A stretch of DNA of 64,000 nucleotides from NORP240 sp038134485 (GCA_038134485.1 JAYPVG010000016.1:3308-67307), one strand, 5' to 3'. Numbered from the stretch's first letter, positions 9,203 through 19,511 are shown. The notes: a model not told the origin generated them from the sequence alone. Program-made: numbers and translations.

Positions 9203-10576
9203 TCAACCAGCCCGAAACAGGAGATCTGGTGCGCGCCAGTTAATTTCGAGTCCCGGCTCATCCACTCCCGCGACAAAACCATCGCAGACTCCTATGCCCG
9301 GGACACATACAAGTTCGTCATTAGCGAATACCAACGGCTGTCGCTCGCGCAGCCAAATCGGGAGTGCAGAATCCTGAAGTATCTTTCGCAGCGCCTTTGT
9401 CGGACGCCCGGCAAGCCGGCATCGATCTCCTTCATGTCGGTAGCGAACCTTAAACTCTCTCACTCCGTCCACGATGCGATGCCTTGAAAAGGCCGAGTCG
9501 GCGTTCATGCTCCAATCGATACGAAGTTCACCATTGCCTTCAAGTTCCAGATTTTGGTTTCGTATCCCATCCAGAGGCCAGATTTTTTCGTTCAAAACAG
9601 GAGCGATTTCCGATTCAGTACCGAATAAAACCAATTTGTCACCGAATAGCCGTATTGAACCTGCAATACAATCAAGACGGGCTCCAGGTTTTCGGCTGGA
9701 TAGGATTTCGCAGGTCAGGCGTCGCATCATTTGCCAACCTGGCGGATCAAATCCCAGAGTCTTCATCCAGTAACGCAGTACATTGCGCTGCCTTGCTTCA
9801 TCAAGTTCCAGAAGAGCAACTGCTTCAAGAACTGCCGGGTCATCGGTTTTTAGAGCCACCAGGTCAGCGCTTGCCAGTTCCCGAAGCATTTGGTCAGCTT
9901 CGCCATAAAGAGTAATGGATTTGCGCCAGCTTTCGCGAAATCCAGGAAAACGTTTTCCGATCAGCGGCAATATCTCTTGCCTCCAGAAATTACGATCGAA
10001 GTTTGTGTTGGTATTACTCTCGTCTTCAATCCAATCCAGCCCATGCTGCGCCGCATAAAGAGACAGTGACTCCCTCGAGAAAGCCAATAGTGGCCGCAGT
10101 AACTGTGCTTCGCCAAGAGACCGCCAGCGCGGAATACCTGCGAGCCCACCCGGGCCTGATCCCCTGGTGAGACGCAATAGCAGATTTTCAATCTCGTCAT
10201 CCTGATGATGCGCGAGCAGCAGGCAATCGCCCTGACCCAGATTTTCATTGAAAACACGGTAACGCGCTTCTCTGGCTTGCTCTTCGACACTCTGTCCAGG
10301 GCGCCTGGCAATCTTTACGAGGACAGACTGCAGTGATATACCCAAGCCTTCACACGTCTGGACGCAAAATTCCTCCCAATTAGCAGCAGCGGGATTCAGA
10401 CCATGATTGACGTGCAGCGCTCGTAGTGGTTTCGGCAAGTATCCCCTGTCCCGAAGCGCTGCAACAGCATGGAGCAAAACCGTAGAATCGAGACCGCCGC
10501 TATAGGCGATGACCAGTGATTCACAATCAACTAGCTCATCGATTTGGGAAAGAATTTCAGTTGCTTCAAATTTCAT
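9203..10576 (-). CDS. tilS: tRNA(Ile)-lysidine synthetase
   Basis: Modifies C34 of the CAU-anticodon tRNA-Ile to lysidine, changing its decoding from AUG to AUA. The PP-loop ATPase motif AYSGGLDSTVLL is near the N-terminus, followed by LRALHVNHGLNP and LLLAHHQDDEIENLLLRLTRGSG, all typical of TilS. The C-terminal substrate-binding domain (RCRLAGRPTKALRKILQD) is present. I take the ATG at 10576 (457 aa); a TTG at 10627 in the same frame would add 17 residues and neither start has a clear Shine-Dalgarno. It follows accA, as in E. coli. Confidence 0.95.
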   Translation of the reverse strand: MKFEATEILSQIDELVDCESLVIAYSGGLDSTVLLHAVAALRDRGYLPKPLRALHVNHGLNPAAANWEEFCVQTCEGLGISLQSVLVKIARRPGQSVEEQAREARYRVFNENLGQGDCLLLAHHQDDEIENLLLRLTRGSGPGGLAGIPRWRSLGEAQLLRPLLAFSRESLSLYAAQHGLDWIEDESNTNTNFDRNFWRQEILPLIGKRFPGFRESWRKSITLYGEADQMLRELASADLVALKTDDPAVLEAVALLELDEARQRNVLRYWMKTLGFDPPGWQMMRRLTCEILSSRKPGARLDCIAGSIRLFGDKLVLFGTESEIAPVLNEKIWPLDGIRNQNLELEGNGELRIDWSMNADSAFSRHRIVDGVREFKVRYRHEGDRCRLAGRPTKALRKILQDSALPIWLRERQPLVFANDELVCVPGIGVCDGFVAGVDEPGLEINWRAPDLLFRAG

Positions 10577-10655
10577 ACGTTGAAGGAAAGAACGGTCTGA
10601 GCGGAGATCTGGAAAGCGTCGAGCCAACTTCGCAATCTGCTAACCAAGCTATGAA

Positions 10656-11612
10656 TTATTGACTCTGGAGACCGTAACTCATGAGCCGCTGGTATCGACG
10701 TTCGACCAGTTCTTCTGCCCCCATACTCCGCAGACGATCTAGTTGTTCAATCAGGACCTTCTTGACGTTGTCGGCCGCCGTAGCTACGTCCCTGTGGGCA
10801 CCGCCAAGAGGTTCAGGTATCGTTTCATCGACGATTCCCAGTTCCTGGAGACGCTCTGAGGTCACCCCCATGGCTTCTGCCGCTGCAGCGGCAAACTCAG
10901 CCGATTTCCACAGTATAGTTGCACAACCTTCCGGGGTAATCACTGTATAGGTAGAGTATTGCAGCATGTTCAAATAGTCAGCTACGCCGATGGCGATCGC
11001 GCCACCCGAATTTGCCTCGCCAGTAACGGTCGCGATCATAGGCGTTCTAACCTGCGACATTATCGCCATATTCTCAGCAATCGCCTCATTGATGCCTCGC
11101 TCTTCTGAGTCCATACCCGGATACGCCCCGGGTGTATCGATAAAAGTGAGCACCGGCAATTTGAATTTCTCTGCCATTAGCACCAGCCTTCGCGCCTTGC
11201 GATAGCCCTCTGGTCTGGGCATGCCAAAGTTGTGTCTCACTTTTTCCTTGGTACCCCTACCTTTTTGATGACCAATAATCATAACCGGCTTATCGTCCAG
11301 TCGTGCAATTCCACCTATGAGAGCCAGATCGTCCGCAAACAATCGATCACCGTGCAATTCATCGAAGTCGGTAAAAAGATGCCGCACGTAATCCATTGTA
11401 TAGGGTCGCAGTGGATGCCTGGCCACCTGAGCAATCTGCCACGAACTCAATCCGGAATAAATTTTCTCCGTAAGCTTGGTGCTCTTCTCCTGCAGCCTCT
11501 GCAACTCTTCGGTGATATTAAGTTCGTTATCACTTCCTACGAGGCGCAACTCGTTTATCTTAACCTCGAGCTCTGCAATAGGCTGCTCGAATTCCAGATA
11601 ATTGGGATCCAT
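10656..11612 (-). CDS. accA: Acetyl-CoA carboxylase carboxyltransferase subunit alpha
   Basis: Transfers the carboxyl group from biotin to acetyl-CoA together with AccD, the committed step of fatty acid synthesis. Starting at the ATG at 11612 (MDPNYLEFEQPI...) gives 318 aa, matching E. coli AccA (319). Conserved blocks are HQKGRGTKEKVRHNFGMPRPEGYRKA, FIDTPGAYPG, GEANSGGAIAIGV and TPEGCATILW. AGGA lies about 11 nt upstream of the start. dnaE lies 61 nt upstream in the same orientation. Confidence 0.97.
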   Translation of the reverse strand: MDPNYLEFEQPIAELEVKINELRLVGSDNELNITEELQRLQEKSTKLTEKIYSGLSSWQIAQVARHPLRPYTMDYVRHLFTDFDELHGDRLFADDLALIGGIARLDDKPVMIIGHQKGRGTKEKVRHNFGMPRPEGYRKARRLVLMAEKFKLPVLTFIDTPGAYPGMDSEERGINEAIAENMAIMSQVRTPMIATVTGEANSGGAIAIGVADYLNMLQYSTYTVITPEGCATILWKSAEFAAAAAEAMGVTSERLQELGIVDETIPEPLGGAHRDVATAADNVKKVLIEQLDRLRSMGAEELVERRYQRLMSYGLQSQ

Positions 11613-11673
11613 GCTGTCTACAATCCTGTACTTCTGAATAAATAGATTTTTAGGGTCTGCTCTCAGCGAGGGC

Positions 11674-14600
11674 TCAATAGTGAACCGTGATTTGATCTCT
11701 GCCAAATTCTGACTTCAGTCTTTGTAAGAGGTCATCAGGAACTGAAACCTTCCATTCTTCGCCAAGAAGTATACACCCTTCCGAGTCTTCTCGGTGATAT
11801 TGGACAGCCACCTGACAGCCGCTTACCGCACTCGGGTGCGACGTGAGCGTTACATCGTTTCGCGCCTCACCCCTGCCGGCGGACTTGCCAGCCTGCGTTG
11901 CTAATTCGCTTACCGCGCTCCGATACGGCGCGAGTATAGTCGCCAGCTCATCGACAAACCCACTTGCAAGCGAATTCGAATCCAGATGAATCGTCAACCG
12001 CCTTGCACGCTCCTGACGATACTCCTGGAGCGTGTTAATCGTCTTGACTCGTCCTCGGAGGCCGCCGTTAAAATCATCCTCACTGATTTGACATTCGACC
12101 ACCAATATCAGGTCTTTTTGCAGGATGTCACGATACTGTTCGTACTCCTGACCAAAAATCGAGGCTTCAAATCTTCCGCTTTTATCATCCAGCACGACAA
12201 ACGCCAGCGTGTCCCCTCTCTTACTTTTCATCGTGCGCACGGAACTCACGAGTCCGGCGACCAGTTGAATTTCCTTTTCCGGTTTCAGATTGGCTAGCCG
12301 ATCAGCAATGAATTGCTTTAGTTCCGGAATAAACTCATCTACCGGATGTCCCGACAGGTAGAGCCCCAACGTATCCCGCTCTGCAGCCAATCTCTGTTGC
12401 TCACTCCAGGGCCGAATTGCCGATCTGGCGTTTGGCTCATTTACCTGGTCAATTGGAGTTTTGCTAGGCGCAATCTCGCCAAACATATCCTGTACGCCAA
12501 TCGCCTGATTTCGCGAAGACTGTTCCGCCGCTCGAAGAGTTTCGCCCAGGGAAGTCATCAGAGTCGCACGAATGGTATCTGCATCATCCCCATTCACCAC
12601 ACTGTCCAGCGCACCGGATTTAATCAACGCCTCCAGAGCTCGCTTGTTGACGCTCTGGTTATCAATACGACTGCAAAAATCCAGCAAACTACCGAAAGGT
12701 CCGGCAGTCTCTCGTGCTTCGATTATGGCGCCTATCGGTCCCTGTCCAAGACCCTTGATTGCACCCAGCCCATAAATGATTTCACCCCGATCATTGACTG
12801 TAAAGTTGTATTGACCGAGGTTGACATCCGGATGCACAAGCGGCAGTCCCATGGAACGACACTCGTCTATGAGAGTTACAATTTTATCGGTATTCTGCAT
12901 ATCCGCGGTCAAAACGGCAGCCATAAAATAAGCTGGATAATGTGCTTTAAGCCATGCAGTCTGATAGGAAACCAGTGCATATGCCGCAGAGTGGGATTTA
13001 TTGAAGCCATAGCCGGCAAATTTCTCCATGAGATCAAAAATGGAACCGGCTAATTTATTGTCAACTCCGCGGCCAACAGCACCCTCAACAAAGATGCTCC
13101 GCTGTCGATCCATTTCCTCAGGCTTTTTCTTACCCATCGCCCGGCGTAACATGTCGGCACCGCCCAGGGTGTAGCTGGCAAGCACCTGAGCAATCTGCAT
13201 CACCTGCTCCTGGTACAGAATTACTCCGTAGGTGTTACCCAATACCGATTCAAGTTCGGGATGCGGGTAGTCCACTCTGGCTCGGCCATGTTTTCGATCG
13301 ATAAAATCGTCAACCATTCCCGATTGCAGGGGCCCAGGTCGAAACAGCGCGACAAGGGCTACAATATCTTCAAAGCAACTCGGTTGTAGTCGTTTTATCA
13401 GGTCTTTCATACCCCTGGATTCCAGCTGGAATACTGCTGTCGTATTGGCTTTCTTGAGGAGCTCATAGACCAGTGGGTCCTCCAGAGAGATTCTGGCAAT
13501 GTCAAACTCCGAAGCTTGGTGACCGCTTTCTCTGACCATTTTTACTGCCCAATCGATTACAGTGAGCGTTCTTAATCCTAGAAAGTCGAACTTCACCAGG
13601 CCCGCGGTTTCAACATCATTTTTATCAAACTGGGTTACCAGATTTTCTCCATTCTCATCGCAATAAAGTGGAGTAAAGTCCACAAGACGGGTAGGCGCGA
13701 TCACTACACCACCGGCGTGTTTACCTACATTTCGAACGATTCCTTCGAGCTTGAACGCCATTTCCATGATTTCTTGAGCATCCTCATCGCCATCGATGAA
13801 TTCTCCCAACTGGGGTTCCTGTTCAAGAGCTTTAGTCAGCGTCATGCCGGGCTCAAATGGGATAAGCTTGGATAGCTTGTCAGCCAGGCCATAGGATTTA
13901 CCCTGAACCCTCGCCACATCTCTCACCACGGCTTTAGCTGCCATAGTGCCAAAGGTAATAATCTGCGATACCGCATCCTTACCATACATCTCGGCCACGT
14001 GCTGAATCACACGGTCCCTGCCATCCATGCAGAAATCGACGTCGAAATCAGGCATGGATACCCGTTCCGGATTGAGAAATCGCTCAAACAGTAAATCGTA
14101 TTTGAGGGGATTGAGGTCGGTAATCCCAAGTGCATACGCCACGATTGAGCCGGCACCGGAACCTCGACCTGGCCCAACTGGAATATCGTTATTCCGGGCC
14201 CATTGAATAAATTCCATGACAATCAGGAAATACCCCGGAAATCCCATCTCAATGATGGTTTCCAACTCCACTTCGAGGCGCTCGAAATAAGGAGCACAAC
14301 ACTCAGCGAAGTCTTCCTGAGACGGGTCGAAAATCTGATCCAGTCTTTTGTCCAGCCCGTCCTTGCTAAGCGCCCTAAAATACTGGTCTACGCCGCTGCC
14401 ATCCGGAACCGGGTAACTTGGTAAATGAGGCTCATAGAGATTTAGTTCCAAATTACAGCGCTTGGCAATCTGAATAGTATTCTCTATCGCCTCGGGTATA
14501 TCAGCAAAAAGCTCTCGCATCTCCTCAGCGCTCCGCAAATATTGTTGAGCACTATAATTGTGAGAGCGCCTGGGATCGTCCAATGTACGACGTTCATTAA

Positions 14601-15261
14601 TACAGACTCTAACCTCATGGGCGTCAAAATCTTCCTGCTGTAGAAATCTGACATCATTGGTGGCAACGACCGGGCAATCCTCCGCTATCGCGAGCTGCAA
14701 GGCAGACTCGATATAATCATCTTCGCCAGTTCTGCCAGTACGCTGTAGTTCAAGATAGAAGCTGTCTGGAAATATTTTCATCCAGTCCCGTAACTGATCT
14801 GCTGCCTGGCTTCCGTCCCCTTCCAGCAACGATCTGCCAATATCACCGTACGTGGCGCCTGACAGCGCGATCAGGCCGGTTGCTGATTCACGAAGCCAGG
14901 CTTTTTCGATGCGAAAATCGGAATGAGTGCTTTTCTCAGTGTACGCCCTGGAGATCAATCTTGTGAGGTTCAGATATCCCTGTCGATCTTTAACGAGCAA
15001 CACCAGCTGAGTCCGAATGCCTGTGCTATCAACCACGCACACATCGCATCCACAAATAGGCTTGATGCCATTGGAAATTGAAGAGGAGTAAAACTTGATA
15101 AGACCGAATAGATTTCCCAGATCTGTTACTGCAAGTGCCGGCATTTCCTGATTTGCCGTGTGTTCTACGAGAGCAGGGATGTTGATAATACTGTCGCTGA
15201 TCGAATACTCGGTATGCAGTCTAAGATGAATGAAACAGCTGGATGAAAGTTTCTCTTGCAT
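11674..15261 (-). CDS. dnaE: DNA polymerase III subunit alpha
   Basis: Catalytic subunit of the replicative polymerase. The 1195-aa protein has the N-terminal PHP domain (FIHLRLHTEYSI), the polymerase palm with the catalytic aspartates in PDFDVDFCMDGRDR, and fingers sequence GYGFNKSHSAAYALVSYQTAWLKAHYP. Late in the protein are the beta-clamp-binding motif GVQDMFG and an OB-fold region. It sits between rnhB and accA, as in other gammaproteobacteria. Length is slightly above E. coli DnaE (1160), mainly through the C-terminal region. Confidence 0.98.
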   Translation of the reverse strand: MQEKLSSSCFIHLRLHTEYSISDSIINIPALVEHTANQEMPALAVTDLGNLFGLIKFYSSSISNGIKPICGCDVCVVDSTGIRTQLVLLVKDRQGYLNLTRLISRAYTEKSTHSDFRIEKAWLRESATGLIALSGATYGDIGRSLLEGDGSQAADQLRDWMKIFPDSFYLELQRTGRTGEDDYIESALQLAIAEDCPVVATNDVRFLQQEDFDAHEVRVCINERRTLDDPRRSHNYSAQQYLRSAEEMRELFADIPEAIENTIQIAKRCNLELNLYEPHLPSYPVPDGSGVDQYFRALSKDGLDKRLDQIFDPSQEDFAECCAPYFERLEVELETIIEMGFPGYFLIVMEFIQWARNNDIPVGPGRGSGAGSIVAYALGITDLNPLKYDLLFERFLNPERVSMPDFDVDFCMDGRDRVIQHVAEMYGKDAVSQIITFGTMAAKAVVRDVARVQGKSYGLADKLSKLIPFEPGMTLTKALEQEPQLGEFIDGDEDAQEIMEMAFKLEGIVRNVGKHAGGVVIAPTRLVDFTPLYCDENGENLVTQFDKNDVETAGLVKFDFLGLRTLTVIDWAVKMVRESGHQASEFDIARISLEDPLVYELLKKANTTAVFQLESRGMKDLIKRLQPSCFEDIVALVALFRPGPLQSGMVDDFIDRKHGRARVDYPHPELESVLGNTYGVILYQEQVMQIAQVLASYTLGGADMLRRAMGKKKPEEMDRQRSIFVEGAVGRGVDNKLAGSIFDLMEKFAGYGFNKSHSAAYALVSYQTAWLKAHYPAYFMAAVLTADMQNTDKIVTLIDECRSMGLPLVHPDVNLGQYNFTVNDRGEIIYGLGAIKGLGQGPIGAIIEARETAGPFGSLLDFCSRIDNQSVNKRALEALIKSGALDSVVNGDDADTIRATLMTSLGETLRAAEQSSRNQAIGVQDMFGEIAPSKTPIDQVNEPNARSAIRPWSEQQRLAAERDTLGLYLSGHPVDEFIPELKQFIADRLANLKPEKEIQLVAGLVSSVRTMKSKRGDTLAFVVLDDKSGRFEASIFGQEYEQYRDILQKDLILVVECQISEDDFNGGLRGRVKTINTLQEYRQERARRLTIHLDSNSLASGFVDELATILAPYRSAVSELATQAGKSAGRGEARNDVTLTSHPSAVSGCQVAVQYHREDSEGCILLGEEWKVSVPDDLLQRLKSEFGRDQITVHY

Positions 15262-15384
15262 ATTCCAATGCTTTTTGAGGAGAGCAATCGGTCAGCACCG
15301 ACTATACATTTTTTTGGCCAACATGTTTAGGAAACTTGCCAGTCTTTACCCGCTAATTACAGTCAGGCACTCAACAGACAATCA

Positions 15385-15984
15385 CTACAATAATTCGGTG
15401 ACTGGCTTGAAAGTCCGCCTGTGCGCAGCACAAGGCCCCAGTCTGTGCAGAGCCGCCAGGTGGTCTTTGGTGGGATATCCCTTGTGCCTGGCAAATCCGT
15501 AGCCCGGAAAATTCTTTTCAAGCTCAAGCATGTCCTGGTCCCGGGTAACTTTGGCAATAATCGAAGCTGCTGCCACACACTGCAAGCGCGCATCGCCTTT
15601 TACAACCGCTGTCGAAGGATAATCCCACAGGGGGCATAAATTACCATCCACATAAACGAAATCAGGCCTTATCGAAAGTGTCTCGACGGCTCGAGCCATT
15701 GCCAGCATACTGGCTTGCAGAATATTGAGCTCGTCGATTTCCTGAACACCGGCGCGGCCAACGGAAAACGCGGTCGCATGTTCGATAATTTTTTGGTAAC
15801 AACGCTGACGACTCAGCACACTGAGTTTCTTGGAATCATTCAATCCTGCAATCGGTTTATCTGGGTCGAGAATTACAGCGGCGGCGACCACATCACCTGC
15901 CAATGGACCACGACCTGCCTCGTCCACGCCAGCTGAGCGCTGACGACCTTCTTCACGGTCGATGTCGTCAAGCCAGCTCTGCAT
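15385..15984 (-). CDS. rnhB: Ribonuclease HII
   Basis: Cleaves RNA in RNA:DNA hybrids and at single misincorporated ribonucleotides. It has 199 aa. The signature AGVDEAGRGPLAGDVV holds the catalytic Asp-Glu pair. YVDGN and the later Asp in KVTRDQDM complete the active site. It is located between lpxB and dnaE, its standard place, with 18 nt to lpxB. Confidence 0.97.
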   Translation of the reverse strand: MQSWLDDIDREEGRQRSAGVDEAGRGPLAGDVVAAAVILDPDKPIAGLNDSKKLSVLSRQRCYQKIIEHATAFSVGRAGVQEIDELNILQASMLAMARAVETLSIRPDFVYVDGNLCPLWDYPSTAVVKGDARLQCVAAASIIAKVTRDQDMLELEKNFPGYGFARHKGYPTKDHLAALHRLGPCAAHRRTFKPVTELL

Positions 15985-16002
15985 ACGCGCTGATCCATGG
16001 CA

Positions 16003-17178
16003 TCACTCGACAACCTGTTTTATTTGCAGCATGGACAGAACGGAACTAACCGCGCGCTTGTCGGCGCCTCTCGCAAGCTGTTCTCGAATCTCGTCGAACT
16101 TACGCAGGGTTGGCGCCCACTTTTGCCTATCATCGAAATATCCTCGGACTTCGGCGAATATGTTTTCGACATTAGCATCGCGCTGCAGATATTCAGGTAC
16201 CAGTTGTTCTCCGGCCAACAGATTAGGTAGTCCGACATAAGGTATCTTTAGCATCCTCGATGCGAGAATGTAGGTCAATTTTGCCACCTGGTAGCAGATC
16301 ACCATGGGTTTGCCGAGCAGCATCGCCTCCAGCGTCGCAGTCCCCGATGCCAGCAACACCAGATCGGCTGCCCTGATTGCTGTCTGTGACTGTCCGTCAA
16401 GTAAGACAAGCTGATCATCGCATCCCAAATTCTGCGCTACTCGCTCAATCTGTTGGCGAATTTCCTGACTGGCACAGGGTATAACAAACTTCACTGGATA
16501 GGTCATGTTTTGAAACTTTGTGGCCATATTCAAGAAAAGCGGTGCCAGTCGCTTTACCTCAGCAGTGCGGCTGCCGGGCAATAACGCGACAAGGTAACCA
16601 TCGCCTTCCACACCGCAGATTCTTCGCGCTAGGGCATTGTCATCTTGCGGGTCAAGCATGTCGGCAAGAGGATGGCCGACAAATTCGACCGGGATATTAT
16701 GAGATTGGTAAATAGATTGCTCGAAGGGAAACAAAACCAGCATTAGATCCGTCGCTTGCTTTATCTTTTTAATGCGCCTGGCACCGTATGCCCACACACT
16801 TGGACTCACATAATGCACAGTTTTAATATTGCGGTCACGCAGATGTCGCTCAAATTGGGTATTGAATCCCGGAGAATCGATGCCAATAAATACGTCAGGC
16901 GGATTTTTGACAAAATGCGCTTTTAGCTTTCGATCGATAGAAAGTAATTCAGGTAATCTACCAAGGGGCTCGACAAAGCCCATGACGGATAGTCGGTCCA
17001 TGGGGAACAGACTTTCGAATCCCAGCTCTGTCATCGCTGGTCCGCCGATGCCTTCAAAGTGCGCATTGGGACAGCGATTCAGCATCTCTCGCATGAACCC
17101 TGCGCCCAGATTATCACCGGATTTCTCGCCAGCCACCATCCCGATGCGAATTGGGTCAGATATCTGCTGAGCCGACAT
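16003..17178 (-). CDS. lpxB: Lipid-A-disaccharide synthase
   Basis: GT19 glycosyltransferase joining UDP-2,3-diacylglucosamine and lipid X to form the beta-1',6 disaccharide of lipid A. It has 391 aa. Diagnostic sequences are GMVAGEKSGDNLGAGFM at the N-terminus, FIGIDSPGFN, YVSPSVWAYGARRIKKI and LLPGSRTAEVKRL. It follows lpxA in the lpxD-fabZ-lpxA-lpxB series. Confidence 0.97.
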   Translation of the reverse strand: MSAQQISDPIRIGMVAGEKSGDNLGAGFMREMLNRCPNAHFEGIGGPAMTELGFESLFPMDRLSVMGFVEPLGRLPELLSIDRKLKAHFVKNPPDVFIGIDSPGFNTQFERHLRDRNIKTVHYVSPSVWAYGARRIKKIKQATDLMLVLFPFEQSIYQSHNIPVEFVGHPLADMLDPQDDNALARRICGVEGDGYLVALLPGSRTAEVKRLAPLFLNMATKFQNMTYPVKFVIPCASQEIRQQIERVAQNLGCDDQLVLLDGQSQTAIRAADLVLLASGTATLEAMLLGKPMVICYQVAKLTYILASRMLKIPYVGLPNLLAGEQLVPEYLQRDANVENIFAEVRGYFDDRQKWAPTLRKFDEIREQLARGADKRAVSSVLSMLQIKQVVE

Positions 17179-17231
17179 TATAAAACAGCCTGGTAAGTTG
17201 ATTGTTCGGCGATAGCCCTGCCCAATCTATG

Positions 17232-18002
17232 TTATCTGTGTATGCCGCGTTCTGAAGCCTTCAGCGAATCAATCAGCGCTTGCAATTCAGCGCATTGCTC
17301 CTTCATGATTTCAAGTTCGTGGATCGCTTCCTGCAGACTCAATCCACGCTTGTAGATTACTTTAAACGCTTCCCTGATTTGCTTGATCGCTTCCTTGTCA
17401 AAACCCCGTCTTTCAAGGCCTATCGAATTAATGCTGCGCACTTCCGCCGGATTTCCGCTAACAATAATGTAGGCAGGTACGTCATTAGTTAGATGGGTGC
17501 ACCCCCCAATCATTGCGTGCGCACCAATTTTGAGAAACTGGTTAACACCGGCGTAGCCCCCAAGAATTGCCCAATCGGCAACCTCGACGTGTCCAGAAAT
17601 TCCGACATTATTGGCAAATACCGTGTGGCTCCCAACCATACAGTCGTGGGCGATGTGCACATAGGGCATAAGCAGATTATCATTACCAACCAGCGTCCGT
17701 CCTCCCCCGACACCAGTACCGCGATGCAATGTCACGCCTTCTCGTAATATATTGTCATCACCTATTTCGAGCCATGTCTCTTCACCCTGGAATTTTTTAT
17801 CCGCAGGATCCTCACCAACAGAAGCGAACTGAAATATTTTATTGTTTTCCCCAATAACTGTGTTGCAGCTGATGACCACGTGGGAGCCGACCTGGGTCCC
17901 TTTCCCGATCTTTACATTGGGCCCGATGATACTCCAGGGCCCAACGGATACATCGTCCGCAAGCTCGACGCTCGGGTCTATCTTGGCGCTGGGATCAATC
18001 AA
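17232..18002 (-). CDS. lpxA: UDP-N-acetylglucosamine acyltransferase
   Basis: First acylation of lipid A synthesis, carried out by a trimeric left-handed beta-helix enzyme. The hexapeptide-repeat domain occupies the N-terminal two thirds, and the helical C-terminal domain includes RGLSLQEAIHELE. I choose the TTG at 18002 (256 aa, MIDPSAKIDPSV...), because the family begins with MI(D/H)P-type sequence and AAAGGA lies upstream. A GTG at 18023 would add seven residues. The chosen start overlaps the fabZ stop by 8 nt (TTGATTGA), implying coupled translation. Confidence 0.95.
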   Translation of the reverse strand: MIDPSAKIDPSVELADDVSVGPWSIIGPNVKIGKGTQVGSHVVISCNTVIGENNKIFQFASVGEDPADKKFQGEETWLEIGDDNILREGVTLHRGTGVGGGRTLVGNDNLLMPYVHIAHDCMVGSHTVFANNVGISGHVEVADWAILGGYAGVNQFLKIGAHAMIGGCTHLTNDVPAYIIVSGNPAEVRSINSIGLERRGFDKEAIKQIREAFKVIYKRGLSLQEAIHELEIMKEQCAELQALIDSLKASERGIHR

Positions 18003-18444
18003 GATTAACTTTCCTTTCAGCACACATAATATCCATGCTTGTCACTAATTCACCATCTACTGTTGCAATGCACTTGAATTTGTATATTCCGCGCCGGAAG
18101 TTCTCCATTTCCGCTTTTAGCATCAATCTGTCTCCGGGCACCACAGGTCGACGAAATCGTGCATTATCGACACCCACAAACAGATACTGGTATCCGTCTG
18201 TTGGCTTCTTGCCCTGAGACTTAAATCCCAACACCCCCGCAACTTGACCCAGAGCCTCGATGATCAGGACCCCCGGCATAATAGGTTCGCTTGGGAAGTG
18301 CCCCATAAAAAACGGTTCATTGACTGTTACGTTTTTGTAGCCAAGCACCGATTTACCCAGTTCCATCTCGACAATTCTATCTACCAGCAGAAATGGGTAG
18401 CGCTGCGGCAGGTATTCCTTAATCTCTTCCACGTTCATCATCAT
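17995..18444 (-). CDS. fabZ: (3R)-hydroxyacyl-ACP dehydratase FabZ
   Basis: Dehydrates beta-hydroxyacyl-ACP in fatty acid elongation. The 149-aa hotdog-fold protein has the catalytic His in GHFPSEPIMPGV and the catalytic Glu in LIIEALGQ, preceded by LPQRYPFLLVDRI. Three consecutive ATG codons at the start (18444, 18441, 18438) leave the exact first residue open. It sits between lpxD and lpxA, where it competes with LpxA for hydroxymyristoyl-ACP. Confidence 0.97.
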   Translation of the reverse strand: MMMNVEEIKEYLPQRYPFLLVDRIVEMELGKSVLGYKNVTVNEPFFMGHFPSEPIMPGVLIIEALGQVAGVLGFKSQGKKPTDGYQYLFVGVDNARFRRPVVPGDRLMLKAEMENFRRGIYKFKCIATVDGELVTSMDIMCAERKVNLD

Positions 18445-18485
18445 TTCGCTTAGATCCTCTGGCTGATCCTGCGGATCAGCACGGG

Positions 18486-19511
18486 TTAATCCTTCTTTCC
18501 TGGGAGCCGGTTTACGCGCTTGGCTAATTCATCCAGCGCGCTGAATCTTATCGCATTACGGCGCCATTTGGCTGATTTCATAATTCCGGTACCAGAGGAA
18601 TAATCCCCTGCCTCGTGAATATTTTTACTCACCAGTGACATAGCACTTACCCGAACCCTGTCAGCAATCCGAATGTGCCCAACTACTCCACTTGCACCAC
18701 CCAGGACACAATACTTTCCAATGTGAGCACTGCCCGCTATCGCAGTGCATCCACAGATAACAGTATGTGCGCCAATATGACAGTTATGCCCAATCTGCAC
18801 TTGATTATCGATTTTTACTCCTTGTTCAATAATTGTATCTTCAATGGCTCCCCTATCGATTGTCGTCCCGGCGCCAATATCGACGTCATCTCCTATGTCA
18901 ACAGAGCCCAGCTGCTGAATCTTGATAGACTGTGAGCCATCAAATGCGAACCCAAAGCCATCAGCTCCGATAACGGAGCCAGCGTGAATAACTACTCGAT
19001 TGCCCAGTGTAACACCGTGATAAAGGGTTACATTACTGTACAACCGACACCCTTCTCCAAGGTTGCAATTCTCATCTATAAAACAGCCCGGGCCGATTAC
19101 GCTCCCAGCCCCGATAGTTACACCTGCCGAAACTACAGCGTTATGGCCGATTGAAACATTATCAGGGAGCTGAATAGCAGGGTGAATGAAAGCGGTAGGA
19201 TGTACTCCCAAGGATACGGAGGGCGCGTTGTCAAATAGTTGGCTCGCTTTGGCAAAGCTGACATAAGGCACAGCGGAGATCAGCTTGTTAACTCCGCATT
19301 TAGCCGCAAACTTTTCTTCAAGTATAACAGCCGACGCAGCACAGCCGGGTAATTGGTCAGCATACGTAGGGTTGCTGAGAAAGCAAAGCTTGCCGGGTCG
19401 ACCCTCACTGAGGGTCGCCAGACCGTCGATTACACAACTCTCATCACCAACAAGTTTGGCGTCAAGCAATTCGGCAAGCGCGCCAAGCGTATACTTTTTA
19501 GCATTCGGCAC
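18486..19511 (-). CDS. lpxD: UDP-3-O-(3-hydroxyacyl)glucosamine N-acyltransferase
   Basis: N-acylates UDP-3-O-acylglucosamine in lipid A synthesis. The 341-aa protein has an N-terminal uridine-binding domain (about 1-100), a long run of hexapeptide repeats forming the beta-helix, and the catalytic His region QIGHNCHIGAHTVI. The start is GTG at 19511 with GGGAG 6 nt upstream. The skp gene precedes it by 29 nt. Confidence 0.97.
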   Translation of the reverse strand: MPNAKKYTLGALAELLDAKLVGDESCVIDGLATLSEGRPGKLCFLSNPTYADQLPGCAASAVILEEKFAAKCGVNKLISAVPYVSFAKASQLFDNAPSVSLGVHPTAFIHPAIQLPDNVSIGHNAVVSAGVTIGAGSVIGPGCFIDENCNLGEGCRLYSNVTLYHGVTLGNRVVIHAGSVIGADGFGFAFDGSQSIKIQQLGSVDIGDDVDIGAGTTIDRGAIEDTIIEQGVKIDNQVQIGHNCHIGAHTVICGCTAIAGSAHIGKYCVLGGASGVVGHIRIADRVRVSAMSLVSKNIHEAGDYSSGTGIMKSAKWRRNAIRFSALDELAKRVNRLPGKKD

